From Leeuwenhoekiella sp044542075 (lineage in GTDB: Bacteria; Bacteroidota; Bacteroidia; Flavobacteriales; Flavobacteriaceae), in assembly GCF_044542075.1 (NCBI RefSeq), contig NZ_JBITTU010000001.1, forward strand, positions 124,001 to 188,000: DNA of 64,000 nt. Direction: 5' to 3'. The notes below the pieces were generated by a model, which saw nothing but the letters and a program-made list of their open reading frames with translations, did no database searches and was not told the DNA's origin. Positions 35,239 through 45,094 of this stretch are shown one piece after another. Made by a program: the position numbers and the translations under genes. Within the stretch, counting starts at the first letter, position 1; each line of letters opens with the position of its first letter.

Positions 35239-37460
35239 TAGCCTATGTTTTAAAATCGGTATTGTGTTTAATGATTCTCTGGGGCTTTTACAAAATCACT
35301 CTTGAGCAACAAGCCGCACACCAGTTTAAACGTTTTTATTTATTAGGAAGTCTGGTTTTAGCGCTTGCTCTGCCCTTAATCACCTTGAACTACAGTGTAG
35401 CAGTTGAACCGCAACAGGCAGTTGAGCAGGTAGCATTTGATACTATCGCAGTTACAGACGAAGTTAATACATCGATTGAAGAAACTATACATTGGATACC
35501 TATACTAATAGGCTCAATTTACGCGGCAGGTGTATTGCTTTTTGGCTTTAGATTCTTAGGTAATCTATATCGCCTACGCCAAAAAGTAACTCACAATGAG
35601 CGCGTAAAATCTAAATCGCATATCAATGTGCTCCTTCTTGAAAAGATAGTCCCACACTCGTTCTTAAGCTATATTTTCTTGCCCAAAAATGACTTTAAAA
35701 ACAATGCGATCGCCCCAGAAGTTTTGGCCCACGAGCAGGCACACGTCACGCAAAAACATAGTTGGGATATTCTTTTTATTGAATTCCTACAGGTGGTATT
35801 TTGGTTTAATCCGCTGTTGATTTTACTTAAAAAAAGCATTGCTTTGAATCACGAGTTTCTAGCCGATAGTGCTGCGCTATCTCAAAATAAAAATTTAGAA
35901 AATTATACTAATCTTTTATTCACCTATTCGGGTGGTAGTCATCATACCGCGTTATCAAGCCCGATTAATTATTCATTAACTAAAAAACGAATCATTATGT
36001 TATCAAAAACCCGTTCGGTCAAAAAACTGGCCACCCGTCTCGCACTCTTTGTGCCCGTGCTCGCCTGCTGTATTTATCTTTTTAATCAGGAAATTGTGGC
36101 GAAGCCTGTTTCTGTAAATATTGATAAGCAAACTGATTTATTGAATACACAGACAAATTCTGATTCATTAGCCTTAGAATATTACAATACTTCCTCTAAA
36201 AAAAGTAATCTTCTATTAAAGAAATTTATTGCTGATAATTTAATTGATCATTCAAGTGACGATTCAATAGCAACAAAAAAAATTACCGGTAGATTTAAAG
36301 GTGAAACATTCAACGGTAAAAATCCTACTAAATCACAAATAGACCGTTGGATTAAAGATGGTTTTAAATTAAGTATAAATTCAAAAATTAGTTCCCCAGA
36401 AGATTTAAATAAATACAAAGCTTCTGATTTCGAAATTTATAGTGGCGTAAAAACAGTTGACACGGTAACCGGGAAAATGGTAAATGCATATGTTAACCTG
36501 TTTACTAACAAATATTATGAGGATGTAAATCGTAAAAGAATTCAAAGCAAAAATCCAGATTCATTAGCTTTTGAATATTACAAAGCCTCTTCTAAAAAAC
36601 AAGTTTTACTTGATACAGTTCGACACCAGGAATACCCCACTTTAAAAATACGTGTTGAAGATGAATCGGTATGGGTAAATGGTGAGTCTACTTCCATAGA
36701 AAATTTTGCTCAAACGATTAACATGATTACCAAAGACTGGAGCAAAAGTGATATGATGAATTATTCACTACAACTCAAATCTCAAAACGGTGTAGATAAA
36801 TTTGTAGGGAAACTTACGGGTGAATTCAAAAAGACCAATATTTATAAAACCAATCCTTCGCGACAATTAATTCCGCCTCCACCACCGCCAGCTCCGGCTG
36901 TGCCTGAGGGTCAGCTTCCTCCGCCACCGCCACCGCCATTACCAGCAGATCCTGTATATTCTAATGCAAAAGAAGAAGTATTTGAAATAGAGGTGTTTGA
37001 TGTTATTAGCATTGATATTGACAAAGACAATCAAGTCTTTATTAACAACATTAAGATTGATGAAAACAATATTGAAGAAGCATTGAATAAATACAATACA
37101 AGGACATCAAAAGAAGAAAGAGAACAATTTTTAGATGTCAAAATTAAAGTTGATCCAGATATTAAAATGGGTATTTTAACTGACGTTAAAAGTGCACTTC
37201 GCTCGTATGGCATAAAAAAAATAAGTATTACTTCTGAGCCAGTTAATTTTAATAAATCTAAAGTTCAAAAACCTACTCAAGAACAAACACCTGTAGCGAT
37301 GATTAATACGCTAAAAGAAAATAACGGAACTGCTTACTACAACGGTAAAAAGATTTCTTATGAAGCGGCGCTTTCCCTTATGAATAAGAAAAAAGATTTA
37401 CAAATACTCCTCAATGAAAATAAAGGAAAAGGAACTCCTGATCTAATCATAAAAGATTAA
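35235..37460 (+). CDS. BlaR1-like M56 metallopeptidase with long C-terminal extension
   Basis: 741 residues. Helices at about 1-20, 32-52 and 87-110 precede the M56 domain with the zinc motif HEQAH (166-170) and the third ligand Glu207 (NHEFLAD). A fourth helix follows at about 266-286. The remaining 450 residues face the periplasm. They have no penicillin-binding sensor domain but hold a repeated unit (NSDSLALEYYNTSSKK near 311 and NPDSLAFEYYKASSKK near 443), a proline-rich spacer (about 547-574, runs of 6 and 7 Pro) and small alpha/beta segments. Family logic: signal-induced proteolysis removes the BlaI-type repressor. The ligand is unknown. Confidence 0.9.
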   Translation: MIAYVLKSVLCLMILWGFYKITLEQQAAHQFKRFYLLGSLVLALALPLITLNYSVAVEPQQAVEQVAFDTIAVTDEVNTSIEETIHWIPILIGSIYAAGVLLFGFRFLGNLYRLRQKVTHNERVKSKSHINVLLLEKIVPHSFLSYIFLPKNDFKNNAIAPEVLAHEQAHVTQKHSWDILFIEFLQVVFWFNPLLILLKKSIALNHEFLADSAALSQNKNLENYTNLLFTYSGGSHHTALSSPINYSLTKKRIIMLSKTRSVKKLATRLALFVPVLACCIYLFNQEIVAKPVSVNIDKQTDLLNTQTNSDSLALEYYNTSSKKSNLLLKKFIADNLIDHSSDDSIATKKITGRFKGETFNGKNPTKSQIDRWIKDGFKLSINSKISSPEDLNKYKASDFEIYSGVKTVDTVTGKMVNAYVNLFTNKYYEDVNRKRIQSKNPDSLAFEYYKASSKKQVLLDTVRHQEYPTLKIRVEDESVWVNGESTSIENFAQTINMITKDWSKSDMMNYSLQLKSQNGVDKFVGKLTGEFKKTNIYKTNPSRQLIPPPPPPAPAVPEGQLPPPPPPPLPADPVYSNAKEEVFEIEVFDVISIDIDKDNQVFINNIKIDENNIEEALNKYNTRTSKEEREQFLDVKIKVDPDIKMGILTDVKSALRSYGIKKISITSEPVNFNKSKVQKPTQEQTPVAMINTLKENNGTAYYNGKKISYEAALSLMNKKKDLQILLNENKGKGTPDLIIKD

Positions 37461-37468
37461 TTAAATAG

Positions 37469-37508
37469 AAAAGGGTCAAATAAGCTTATCTTATTTGACC
37501 CTTTTTTC
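37469..37508. terminator. Bidirectional terminator between M56 and surface-protein genes
   Basis: AAGGGTCAAATAAG, a 5-base loop, CTTATTTGACCCTT followed by TTTT. The stem is 14 bp and serves convergent genes. Confidence 0.9.
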
Positions 37509-37515
37509 TTTAACC

Positions 37516-38946
37516 CTACTTAATAGAAACGTTTTCTGAGAAAACAATTAAATCATCAGCACCAGTACCGGTTAGCCTACGTACAAAAACTTCTATATAA
37601 TCATCAGCCTCTAAGTTTACTACACTAGATAAACTTACATTTTGTATTTGTGTATTGCTATCTATGTAAACTACTGCATTAGATTCTGTTATTAAAGTTC
37701 CATTTTTGGCGAATAAGAAAGCATAAAAATTAGTTGCAGCATCTGTAACACGTACAGACAGTGATGCAGTCAATTGAAAATTACGGCCTTTTCTTCCGGT
37801 ATAGGTAAGACGATTGTCACCTCCACTAGCTGTAAACCTAAAAAGGTTTTGAGCAGCAAAAGCACCGTTTCCCTGTATTTCTGCAGCAGTACCATCAGAT
37901 ATAGACTGTGTAAATCCAGTAGTTAAACCACTCGTAGAATAAAAATTAGCTGATGCATTGCCATCTGTTTCAACAGGTATTCCTTCACAATTTACATCCC
38001 ATTTTATGGAAAAGTTATATCCGGGAAATGTATTTGCAGCTGTATAACCATTTACTAAAGTCCCTGCCCCCACAAAACTCAAACCACTCAACAAACCCGA
38101 ATTAACTATAGTAGGATTAGAACTTACATTTAATCCGGTCTCCCCGGCATCTGCCACAATACGTCCATTTGCCATTTGCAGGTTGTCAAATGCCCCTGTT
38201 AAGGTCATAAACGTGCCTTGATTAGTATCTGTCCAGAATGTGTTACTCATAAAAAACGATTCGATACCCGATACTGTAAAACCGGTAGTATTACCCACAT
38301 ACTGGGAAACATTAAAAAATACAAGGTTTAATCCGGTTAATGTTCCCAATGATGATGCCCCAGAAAATATGGTATTATTCACTACCAAAACACCACCCGT
38401 CATATTAAAAACCTGACGATTACCACCACTAATTGTAAGATTTCGAATACTACCTCCGCCACTACCATTAAATAGCGAACCTCCTGATGCATTTACTAGA
38501 ATATCGCTTCCAGAATCTACTCCTTCTACATATGCACCATTTAAATTAATAGGGAAATTAATAGGTATGATTCCGTTGATCTCATATAGAAAATTGGTGT
38601 TTAGTAAATACTGAGTTCCTCCACCTGCTGCAAGTTCGTCAGACAAATCTGCAACACTTTTAACCAATTTGTAATTATCTCTTTTGACCGCACCGGCAAG
38701 CTCTACCCAAACGGTTCCGTCGTTATAATAATAACTATTTGTTTCAGTATTAAAAATCGTAAGACCCTTTACCGGCGAGGCTATAGAATTCATTTGTGCT
38801 GTAGTCATTCGAGGCAGCAGCACACCACGTGTCGATGAAGTAACATCAAGTATACTTGAAGCATCTGGAGATGTTATTCCTATACCTACCTGTGCAAAAA
38901 CTATAGCAGGTAATATAAATAATAAGAAGCGTAGATTTTTAAGCAT
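37516..38946 (-). CDS. Secreted protein with flavobacterial surface N-domain, probable beta-helix
   Basis: 476 residues. Signal peptide MLKNLRFLLFILPAIVFAQ, then the common Bacteroidota surface-protein opening VGIGITSPDASSILDVTSST and RGVLLPRMTTAQMNSIASPV, with a WVELAG end. Residues about 105-320 are Asn/Gly/Ser-rich short beta repeats (NLTISGGNRQVFNMTGGVLV type) like a right-handed beta-helix. The last 150 residues form a beta-sandwich. No catalytic motif. Probably exported or displayed on the surface; no T9SS sorting tail is evident. Ligand unknown. Confidence 0.75.
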   Translation of the reverse strand: MLKNLRFLLFILPAIVFAQVGIGITSPDASSILDVTSSTRGVLLPRMTTAQMNSIASPVKGLTIFNTETNSYYYNDGTVWVELAGAVKRDNYKLVKSVADLSDELAAGGGTQYLLNTNFLYEINGIIPINFPINLNGAYVEGVDSGSDILVNASGGSLFNGSGGGSIRNLTISGGNRQVFNMTGGVLVVNNTIFSGASSLGTLTGLNLVFFNVSQYVGNTTGFTVSGIESFFMSNTFWTDTNQGTFMTLTGAFDNLQMANGRIVADAGETGLNVSSNPTIVNSGLLSGLSFVGAGTLVNGYTAANTFPGYNFSIKWDVNCEGIPVETDGNASANFYSTSGLTTGFTQSISDGTAAEIQGNGAFAAQNLFRFTASGGDNRLTYTGRKGRNFQLTASLSVRVTDAATNFYAFLFAKNGTLITESNAVVYIDSNTQIQNVSLSSVVNLEADDYIEVFVRRLTGTGADDLIVFSENVSIK

Positions 38947-39154
38947 AAAATAGGGATTTCAAACATTAATTGCGTGTAAAATTACAGTCAAATACTGCCC
39001 AATTACTTATATTAACGATGATTAACTCCTTATCTATGGTAGATGGTATATTTATACAAGTTAAATAGTACAAATACTATAACCGTGTAAAAACTACACT
39101 ATACTAAATAATTCTATATTACGTTCTATTAAAATTCATCAAATCAAAATACCC

Positions 39155-40255
39155 ATGTTAAAAAAAATTTTTATTCTTTGTTCTGGAGCAGATCACGCTC
39201 TTTTAGAAACCTGCGCTCCCGGTGAGCAAAATAAATATGCAGGTATAGGTGCTACTGTTTTTTTTACGGCACTTATGGCTTTTGTAGCCTCTGCTTATGC
39301 ATTATTTACTGTTTTTGATTCTATTCCCATAGCGGTAGGATTTGGATTTATTTGGGGACTATTAATTTTTAATCTTGACCGTTTTATCGTTTCTACAATT
39401 AAAAAGCGAGACAGCTTTATAGACGAATTTTTACAGGCATTACCCCGCCTTATTCTCGCGCTCATAATCGCAATAGTCATTTCAAAACCACTCGAATTAA
39501 AGATTTTTGAAAAAGAAATTGATCGGGTTCTTTTAGAACAAAAAAATGATTTAACCCTTGCTAATCAGGTTCAAATTGCAGATCAATTTACCCCTGCGCT
39601 AGCCTTATTAGATTCTGAAATTACCGAACTAAAAAATGCGATTACTACAAAAGAAGCCGAAGTAAATACTCTTTACAATACGTATATCGCAGAAGCGGAA
39701 GGAACCTCAGGAACAAACCGCCTGGGAAAAGGGCCGGTTTACAAAGAAAAAAGAGAGAAACACGATGCCGCTTTAGCTGAATTAGCAAAACTTAAAGAAA
39801 CTAACGCTGCTAAAATTGCGGCACTAGAAATTGAAAAAGCAGACCTGGCCACTACCTACGAAACCCGCGTAGCCGAAACACAACCTATTATTGACAATTT
39901 TGACGGTCTAATGGCGCGTATTGAAGCTTTAGAAGAATTACCCTGGATTCCCTCTTTCTTTATCTTTCTACTCTTTCTGGCTATTGAAACGACTCCTATA
40001 TTCGCTAAGTTAATCTCACCAAAAGGAGAATACGATTTAAAACTGGCAGATGCAGAGGGCGAACTCAAAGCCTGGGTGACTCAAAAAGCGAATCAACGTA
40101 AAAATTTAATTGACGCAGATAATGTGGTCAACGATAAAGTATATGGCGATCTGGCTCAAGAAGATGAACTCTACAATTACAAAAAGAAAATGGCCCGCGA
40201 CCTGATGCAAAAACAACAGGATGCCTTTTATAAAAGACAGAGTAAGTTACTTTAG
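39155..40255 (+). CDS. DUF4407 membrane protein
   Basis: 366 residues. Three to four hydrophobic helices lie near 33-55, 58-72 and 92-107, then a long coiled-coil domain (about 110-260, ITELKNAITTKEAEVNTLYN) and a last helix (about 267-285, IPSFFIFLLFLAIETTPIFA). The IETTP motif is typical of DUF4407. The coiled coil should lie outside the cytoplasm between helices. Function unknown. Single gene with no obvious operon partner. Confidence 0.88.
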   Translation: MLKKIFILCSGADHALLETCAPGEQNKYAGIGATVFFTALMAFVASAYALFTVFDSIPIAVGFGFIWGLLIFNLDRFIVSTIKKRDSFIDEFLQALPRLILALIIAIVISKPLELKIFEKEIDRVLLEQKNDLTLANQVQIADQFTPALALLDSEITELKNAITTKEAEVNTLYNTYIAEAEGTSGTNRLGKGPVYKEKREKHDAALAELAKLKETNAAKIAALEIEKADLATTYETRVAETQPIIDNFDGLMARIEALEELPWIPSFFIFLLFLAIETTPIFAKLISPKGEYDLKLADAEGELKAWVTQKANQRKNLIDADNVVNDKVYGDLAQEDELYNYKKKMARDLMQKQQDAFYKRQSKLL

Positions 40256-40359
40256 GTCTTCATAAAAACAGTGCTGATGCGATGGTGAAACACGTTCAGC
40301 TTGATTTTAAAACTTCTTTCTTAAATTACTGAAGGATGACGCCTTGGGATGAATGCAAA

Positions 40360-40480
40360 TTCTCGATATAAATTTGAACCTGCTACCGCTGTTCAAATTC
40401 ACTCGAAGTGACATCATTAATGGCTGTCAGTTCGAGTATTTCCACAATACCATAGCATTGTGGAAATGTATCGAGAACTA
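40360..40480. repeat. Intergenic repeat with TCGAG/CTCGA hairpins
   Basis: The gap 40256-40477 contains GTCAGTTCGAGTATTTCCAC, AATACCATAGCATTGTGG and AAATGTATCGAGAACT, a large imperfect hairpin (TTCCACAAT...ATTGTGGAA), preceded by TTCACTCGAAGTGACATCAT. Such TCAGTTCGAG...CGAGAACT units are widely dispersed in flavobacterial genomes. No coding frame. Confidence 0.5.
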
Positions 40481-41728
40481 AAACTTACGGTCCGGATTGT
40501 ATACATTTAAATCTAACCACGGTTTTTTACCATTGATGATTTCAGAAACCAGTAATCCCGTGGCGGGACCGAGGCTCCAGCCCATCATCGCATGACCGGT
40601 GGCGAGGGTAAGGTTCTCCCATTTTGAAGTTTTACCTATATACGGCAAACCATCTGGAGTTACCGGTCGTAAACCGCACTGCGCTTCAGCCTTTTCTTGT
40701 TTTGTAATAGAAATATTATTAAAATATCTAGGCACCGCTTCTGCTATGGCTTCAACACGGGCCTTATTGATGTTGTGATTAATTCCTGCGATTTCCATCG
40801 TACCGGCATAACGGGTAAAACCGTTCATTGGCGTTATGGCAACTTTGGCTTCACAAAGTATAGATGGTAATGTAATACCGGTTTCTGATGTAGAGTTAAT
40901 GCGATAGCCTTTACCGGCCTGCATTAAAATATTTAAGTTTAGTTTTTTGTTTAAAGACCCCGCCCAGGCGCCTGTAGCGAGGATGACCTCATCTGCTGAT
41001 ATCGTTTTACCCGATTCTGTTTTGACTTGCGTTATCTTTTTACCGTTAAATTCAAAATCAATTACCTTTTCATTTTTTAAAAAAGTAACACCTTTGTTTA
41101 GAAGCAAAGTTTGTAGTTCTGCCATAAATTCTCCAGGTGTGGTATGTTGATCACACTCGTAGTAGGCGGCTCCTTTAATATTCAATTGTGCATTAGGCAT
41201 TTTTTGCTGTACTTCTTCCGCAGACAGCATTTTTGCAGGCAAACCCTCTTGCGTTGCTAAACCAAGTATATGAGCTTCTTCATCTAGCATATGATCTGTT
41301 TGACACAGCATCAGCAAGCCTTTTTTTTCTAATTGAAACCCAAAATTTTCAGTCTCCCTTATATCTGAATATAAATCCCTAGACAATAAATTAATAGCCT
41401 TAATTGCAGGTATTGCCTTAGCTACATTAGCTTTTGAACAGGATTTATTAAATGCTACAGACCATTTTAAAAATTCAGAATTGAGTCGCGGCTTTATGTA
41501 CAACGGACTTTTACTGCTAAACATCCATTTTAGGCCTTGCTTCATCGCTCCCGGTGCTGCAAGCGGCATAATATGACTCGGCGTGAGATATCCGGCATTT
41601 ACATACGACGCTCCGCCATTCATTGCACTTTGATCAATAATAGTAACCTTGTGACCTGATTTCTGCAGATAGTATGCACATGACAATCCTATAATTCCGC
41701 CACCTATAACCACACAATCTTTACCCAT
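40478..41728 (-). CDS. FAD-dependent D-amino-acid oxidase/dehydrogenase, probable cis-4-hydroxy-D-proline oxidase
   Basis: 416 residues of the DAO fold. The FAD-binding N-terminus is VVIGGGIIGLSCAYYLQKSG; the C-terminal signature region is GLRPVTPDGLPYIGKTSKWE and ATGHAMMGWSLGPATG. The related DadA oxidises D-amino acids and feeds electrons to quinones. Next to a 4-hydroxyproline epimerase, the expected substrate is cis-4-hydroxy-D-proline, giving 1-pyrroline-4-hydroxy-2-carboxylate. It ends the minus-strand run and starts 1 base after the S9 peptidase gene, so both are co-transcribed. Substrate is assigned from context. Confidence 0.9.
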   Translation of the reverse strand: MGKDCVVIGGGIIGLSCAYYLQKSGHKVTIIDQSAMNGGASYVNAGYLTPSHIMPLAAPGAMKQGLKWMFSSKSPLYIKPRLNSEFLKWSVAFNKSCSKANVAKAIPAIKAINLLSRDLYSDIRETENFGFQLEKKGLLMLCQTDHMLDEEAHILGLATQEGLPAKMLSAEEVQQKMPNAQLNIKGAAYYECDQHTTPGEFMAELQTLLLNKGVTFLKNEKVIDFEFNGKKITQVKTESGKTISADEVILATGAWAGSLNKKLNLNILMQAGKGYRINSTSETGITLPSILCEAKVAITPMNGFTRYAGTMEIAGINHNINKARVEAIAEAVPRYFNNISITKQEKAEAQCGLRPVTPDGLPYIGKTSKWENLTLATGHAMMGWSLGPATGLLVSEIINGKKPWLDLNVYNPDRKF

Positions 41729-41729
41729 A

Positions 41730-44009
41730 TTAATTGATGTTATATTCCCAAAGAGGTTCTTTATTCAATAGATTTTTAATAAAATAATTCCAGCGTTTCT
41801 TCTGAAAATAAGTATTGTATTTACCCGTATAACCGTGACGCTGACTCGGTATAATAAGCAAGTCAAAGTCTTTATCTGCTTTAATTAATGCTTCTGCCAG
41901 TTTGTAGGTTCCTGAAGGGTTAACATTGTCATCAATACCTCCGTGAACGAGTAGTAATTTGCCTTTGAGATTAGGCGCCATAGTCACATTAGAAACCTGC
42001 TCATACCGCTCATCTATAGGGTATCCCATATACATCTCAGGCCACCAGGCTTTCTCCATCCTAAAATCGTGATCCCCACTACTGGCTACAGCTACCTTAT
42101 AAAAATCAGGAAAAGCAAGCAAGGCATGGGCCGCATCGTAACCACCAGCAGAATGGCCAAAAATACCCACTCGGTCAACATCTACCCAGCTGTATTGCTT
42201 ACCTAAAAACTGAATTGCGTTTACGTGGTCCCTCAGGTTATCACCCATATTTTGATATGACACATCCCTAAAAGCTTTTGATCTCCCGGCAGTTCCCAAA
42301 CCGTCTATAACCACAACAATAAAACCAAGATTAGCCATTGCCTGATTGCTAAAAGCGGCATCAAAAGATCTCGGAAATCGCTGTGTATGCGGTCCTGTGT
42401 AAGTCGCATCTATAACCGGATATTTTATGGCTTCATCAAAATCTACCGGTTTCCATAACGCCCCGTAAATAGGTGTTTTACCATCTTTACCGGCTAGTGT
42501 AAAAACTTCAGGGGTTTGCCAGCCTTCTTTAATTACCGATTCAACATCTGCTCTGGTGAGTGTTTTAACTATTTTACCGTCTTTCTTAGCTCGTAAAACC
42601 GTATGTGTAGGTGTGGTTACTGTAGAAATCGCATCAATAAAATATTCTGAATCTTTAAAAAACTGAATATCATGATTACCGGTTTCGGGAGTTAGAAGTG
42701 TGATCTTTCCTGCTAAAGAAACTTTATACAGGTTCTGATGGTACGGGTTTTCTTTAGCGTCAACACCCGATGCTAAATAGTAAATTTCCTTCTTTTTTGC
42801 ATTTACTGAAACAATCTCATTCACAACAAAGTCACCACTGGTAAGGGTTTTCAATTTTTCAGATTGTTTATTGAGCAAATACAATTGTTTCCAGCCGCTA
42901 CGTTCAGACAACACCACCAGATCATCCCAACCTTCAATCTCGCGATATTCAAAATTGTCTATACTGGTTGCTACTGTTTCTTCATAAAACGGCGTTACGG
43001 TTTGTGCATCAAGATCTATTTGCTGTAAATACTGGTTTTTATAACCTCTACTGCGATAGGAAGCAATCATTTTATGGGGTTCCCCATCCTGCCACTTTAA
43101 CCAGATCCCGTTTACATGAATTTTTGCAGGTAAATCTATTGCCAACTGCTTTTTTGCAGGCACGTCAAAAAATACAGGTTTATACATCACCATCGTCGTA
43201 TCTCCCGGAGACCCTCGATAATAACTCAACAGTTTAGGCTTGTATAAGCTATCTATGCTATAGTCGAGCAAATACATTTTCTCTGCATTACGCGTATCTA
43301 CAACCTGCGTAACAAGATATTTTGAATCTGGTGACCACTGCACATCAAAATGATCAGGTCGTTCTGTACCTTCTCCTTCTATAATATCAAACCAGCCGAT
43401 GCTGCTCGCATAGTCATAACCTTGTTTTCCATCGGTTGTTAATGCAAACTCGTTTTGAGTCGCTGCTTCTCTTAGGTATAGGTTGTGCGCTTTAACATAG
43501 GCTATCCACCTGCCATCTGGCGAAGTAGATTCTTTAATCGTTTCCCGCTTTAACGACTTCTTTTTTTGTTTTTCTTCGGAACGTAAAACGCTAGAATTTG
43601 AATTCCAGCTAAAACTCTTATTACCATATTTAAAGCGTATTCCCGATTGGGTTTTCTCAATATTTTCAAGATTTAGCGCTGTTGCCTCAACCTTAATTTT
43701 TGTGTTTTTAGCTAATGCTTCAGCCAGTTGAATATGGTCAAATAATGGTTTTTTTTGAAGATTCTTATACGCGACCGTTTGGTATGTTTTTCCGATTGTA
43801 TCGTATTCTACAAACCAAATACCTGAATGATCTTCAAATTCGTGAACATCAGTCTTGAGATTGAAAACCTTTTTATTCATTAGATTTCCGTAGGTATATT
43901 CAATGGCATTCTGATATTCTGCCAAGGTCATTTGCTGTTGAGCCAAAAGACCTGAACTAAATACAATACCCATAAAAAATAATAGACTGTAAACCCGAAA
44001 ATATCTCAT
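41730..44009 (-). CDS. S9 family peptidase (dipeptidyl-peptidase IV type), secreted
   Basis: 759 residues. Signal peptide MRYFRVYSLLFFMGIVFSSG. A propeller domain (about 60-500) includes SPDGRWIAYVKAHNLYLRE and WSPDSKYLVTQVVDTRNAEK. The hydrolase domain has the triad in GIFGHSAGGYDAAHA (Ser), LLVHGGIDDNVNP (Asp) and IPSQRHGYTGK (His). Such enzymes release N-terminal dipeptides, often after proline. Lying between the epimerase and oxidase genes, it probably supplies hydroxyproline or its dipeptides from collagen-like peptides in the periplasm. Fifteen bases separate it from the epimerase gene. Confidence 0.93.
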   Translation of the reverse strand: MRYFRVYSLLFFMGIVFSSGLLAQQQMTLAEYQNAIEYTYGNLMNKKVFNLKTDVHEFEDHSGIWFVEYDTIGKTYQTVAYKNLQKKPLFDHIQLAEALAKNTKIKVEATALNLENIEKTQSGIRFKYGNKSFSWNSNSSVLRSEEKQKKKSLKRETIKESTSPDGRWIAYVKAHNLYLREAATQNEFALTTDGKQGYDYASSIGWFDIIEGEGTERPDHFDVQWSPDSKYLVTQVVDTRNAEKMYLLDYSIDSLYKPKLLSYYRGSPGDTTMVMYKPVFFDVPAKKQLAIDLPAKIHVNGIWLKWQDGEPHKMIASYRSRGYKNQYLQQIDLDAQTVTPFYEETVATSIDNFEYREIEGWDDLVVLSERSGWKQLYLLNKQSEKLKTLTSGDFVVNEIVSVNAKKKEIYYLASGVDAKENPYHQNLYKVSLAGKITLLTPETGNHDIQFFKDSEYFIDAISTVTTPTHTVLRAKKDGKIVKTLTRADVESVIKEGWQTPEVFTLAGKDGKTPIYGALWKPVDFDEAIKYPVIDATYTGPHTQRFPRSFDAAFSNQAMANLGFIVVVIDGLGTAGRSKAFRDVSYQNMGDNLRDHVNAIQFLGKQYSWVDVDRVGIFGHSAGGYDAAHALLAFPDFYKVAVASSGDHDFRMEKAWWPEMYMGYPIDERYEQVSNVTMAPNLKGKLLLVHGGIDDNVNPSGTYKLAEALIKADKDFDLLIIPSQRHGYTGKYNTYFQKKRWNYFIKNLLNKEPLWEYNIN

Positions 44010-44024
44010 AGCTGTCTGTTTAAT

Positions 44025-45032
44025 TTAGATCACTTGAAACCCGAATGCATACGGATCTTCTTCATCTATAGTCATCGTATTGTGCCCGTAAATACGTGCC
44101 CAACCTTTGATACTGGGTACTATTGCCGGAAAATTACCCAGGGTGGTTACTTCTTCTACACACCCTATAAATTTTGAGCCGATAATACTTTCGTGAATAA
44201 ATTCGGTTTTGGGTTCTAAAAGACCACGCGCATGTAATTGGGCTACACGTGCCGAAGTACCTGTGCCGCAGGGAGAACGATCTATTGCTTTATCACCGTA
44301 AAATACTGCATTTCTACCCGATGAACTTGGGTCTATAGGGGTTCCCGTCCATAACATATGACTCACATCTCGTATGGTATCATTTTCAGGATGAATAAAA
44401 TGATTGGGGTATTTTAAATTAATACGCTGCCGCAACTCCTGACTTAACTGAACAATTTTTGAAGCTGAGTAATGCTGTATTCCGCTAAAGTTTTTCTGGG
44501 GATCAACAATCGCATAGTAATTTCCGCCGTAGGCAACATCAAATTTAAGTTCGCCTAACTCAGGGCAAATTATGGTCAAATCTTTTGCTGCCAGGTAACT
44601 TTTTACATTAGTTAGTTTTACCCAATCTACTTTGTTACCCGTCTGCTGATACTCGATTTCTACCAGTCCTGCGGGAGCTTCCATTCGTATTCTTCCAGGG
44701 ATTTTAGGCACAACCAGACCTTCTTCAATGGCGATCGTTATTGTCCCTATAGTACCGTGGCCACACATAGGTAAACACCCGCTGGTTTCTATAAACAGAA
44801 TTGCAAAGTCATTTACAGGATCATGGGGCGGAAACAAAACACTCCCACTCATCATATCGTGACCGCGGGGTTCAAACATTAGACCTTTACGTATCCAGTC
44901 ATATTCCTTTAGAAAATGCTGCCGCTTCTCGCTCATGGTTTTGCCTTCTAAAGCAGGACCACCGGTTTTAACCACACGCACAGGATTACCACAGGTATGT
45001 GCGTCTATACATTCAAACGTGTGTATGGCCAT
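44025..45032 (-). CDS. 4-hydroxyproline 2-epimerase (proline racemase family)
   Basis: 335 residues. Two catalytic cysteines: Cys90 in CLPMCGHGTIG and Cys255 in DRSPCGTGTSAR. The presence of Cys at both positions separates epimerases from the Cys/Thr dehydratases of the same family. It converts trans-4-hydroxy-L-proline to cis-4-hydroxy-D-proline in the cytoplasm, the first step of the pathway completed by the FAD oxidase, DapA-like deaminase and aldehyde dehydrogenase encoded here. Start ATG lies 62 bases after the DUF885 gene. Confidence 0.93.
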   Translation of the reverse strand: MAIHTFECIDAHTCGNPVRVVKTGGPALEGKTMSEKRQHFLKEYDWIRKGLMFEPRGHDMMSGSVLFPPHDPVNDFAILFIETSGCLPMCGHGTIGTITIAIEEGLVVPKIPGRIRMEAPAGLVEIEYQQTGNKVDWVKLTNVKSYLAAKDLTIICPELGELKFDVAYGGNYYAIVDPQKNFSGIQHYSASKIVQLSQELRQRINLKYPNHFIHPENDTIRDVSHMLWTGTPIDPSSSGRNAVFYGDKAIDRSPCGTGTSARVAQLHARGLLEPKTEFIHESIIGSKFIGCVEEVTTLGNFPAIVPSIKGWARIYGHNTMTIDEEDPYAFGFQVI

Positions 45033-45094
45033 TCTTATTTGTTATTTCTTGTTTCTTGATTGAAGGAATTCGGGTAAATTTTTTAATGTGTATT

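Noticed and set aside
36876..36956. Proline-rich DNA run as tandem repeat element
   Set aside because: It is coding for the spacer of the M56 protein, with irregular codons, not an independent repeat.
34867..37460. Beta-lactam resistance operon
   Set aside because: No beta-lactamase gene lies nearby and the M56 protein lacks a penicillin-binding domain; only the regulator pair is present.
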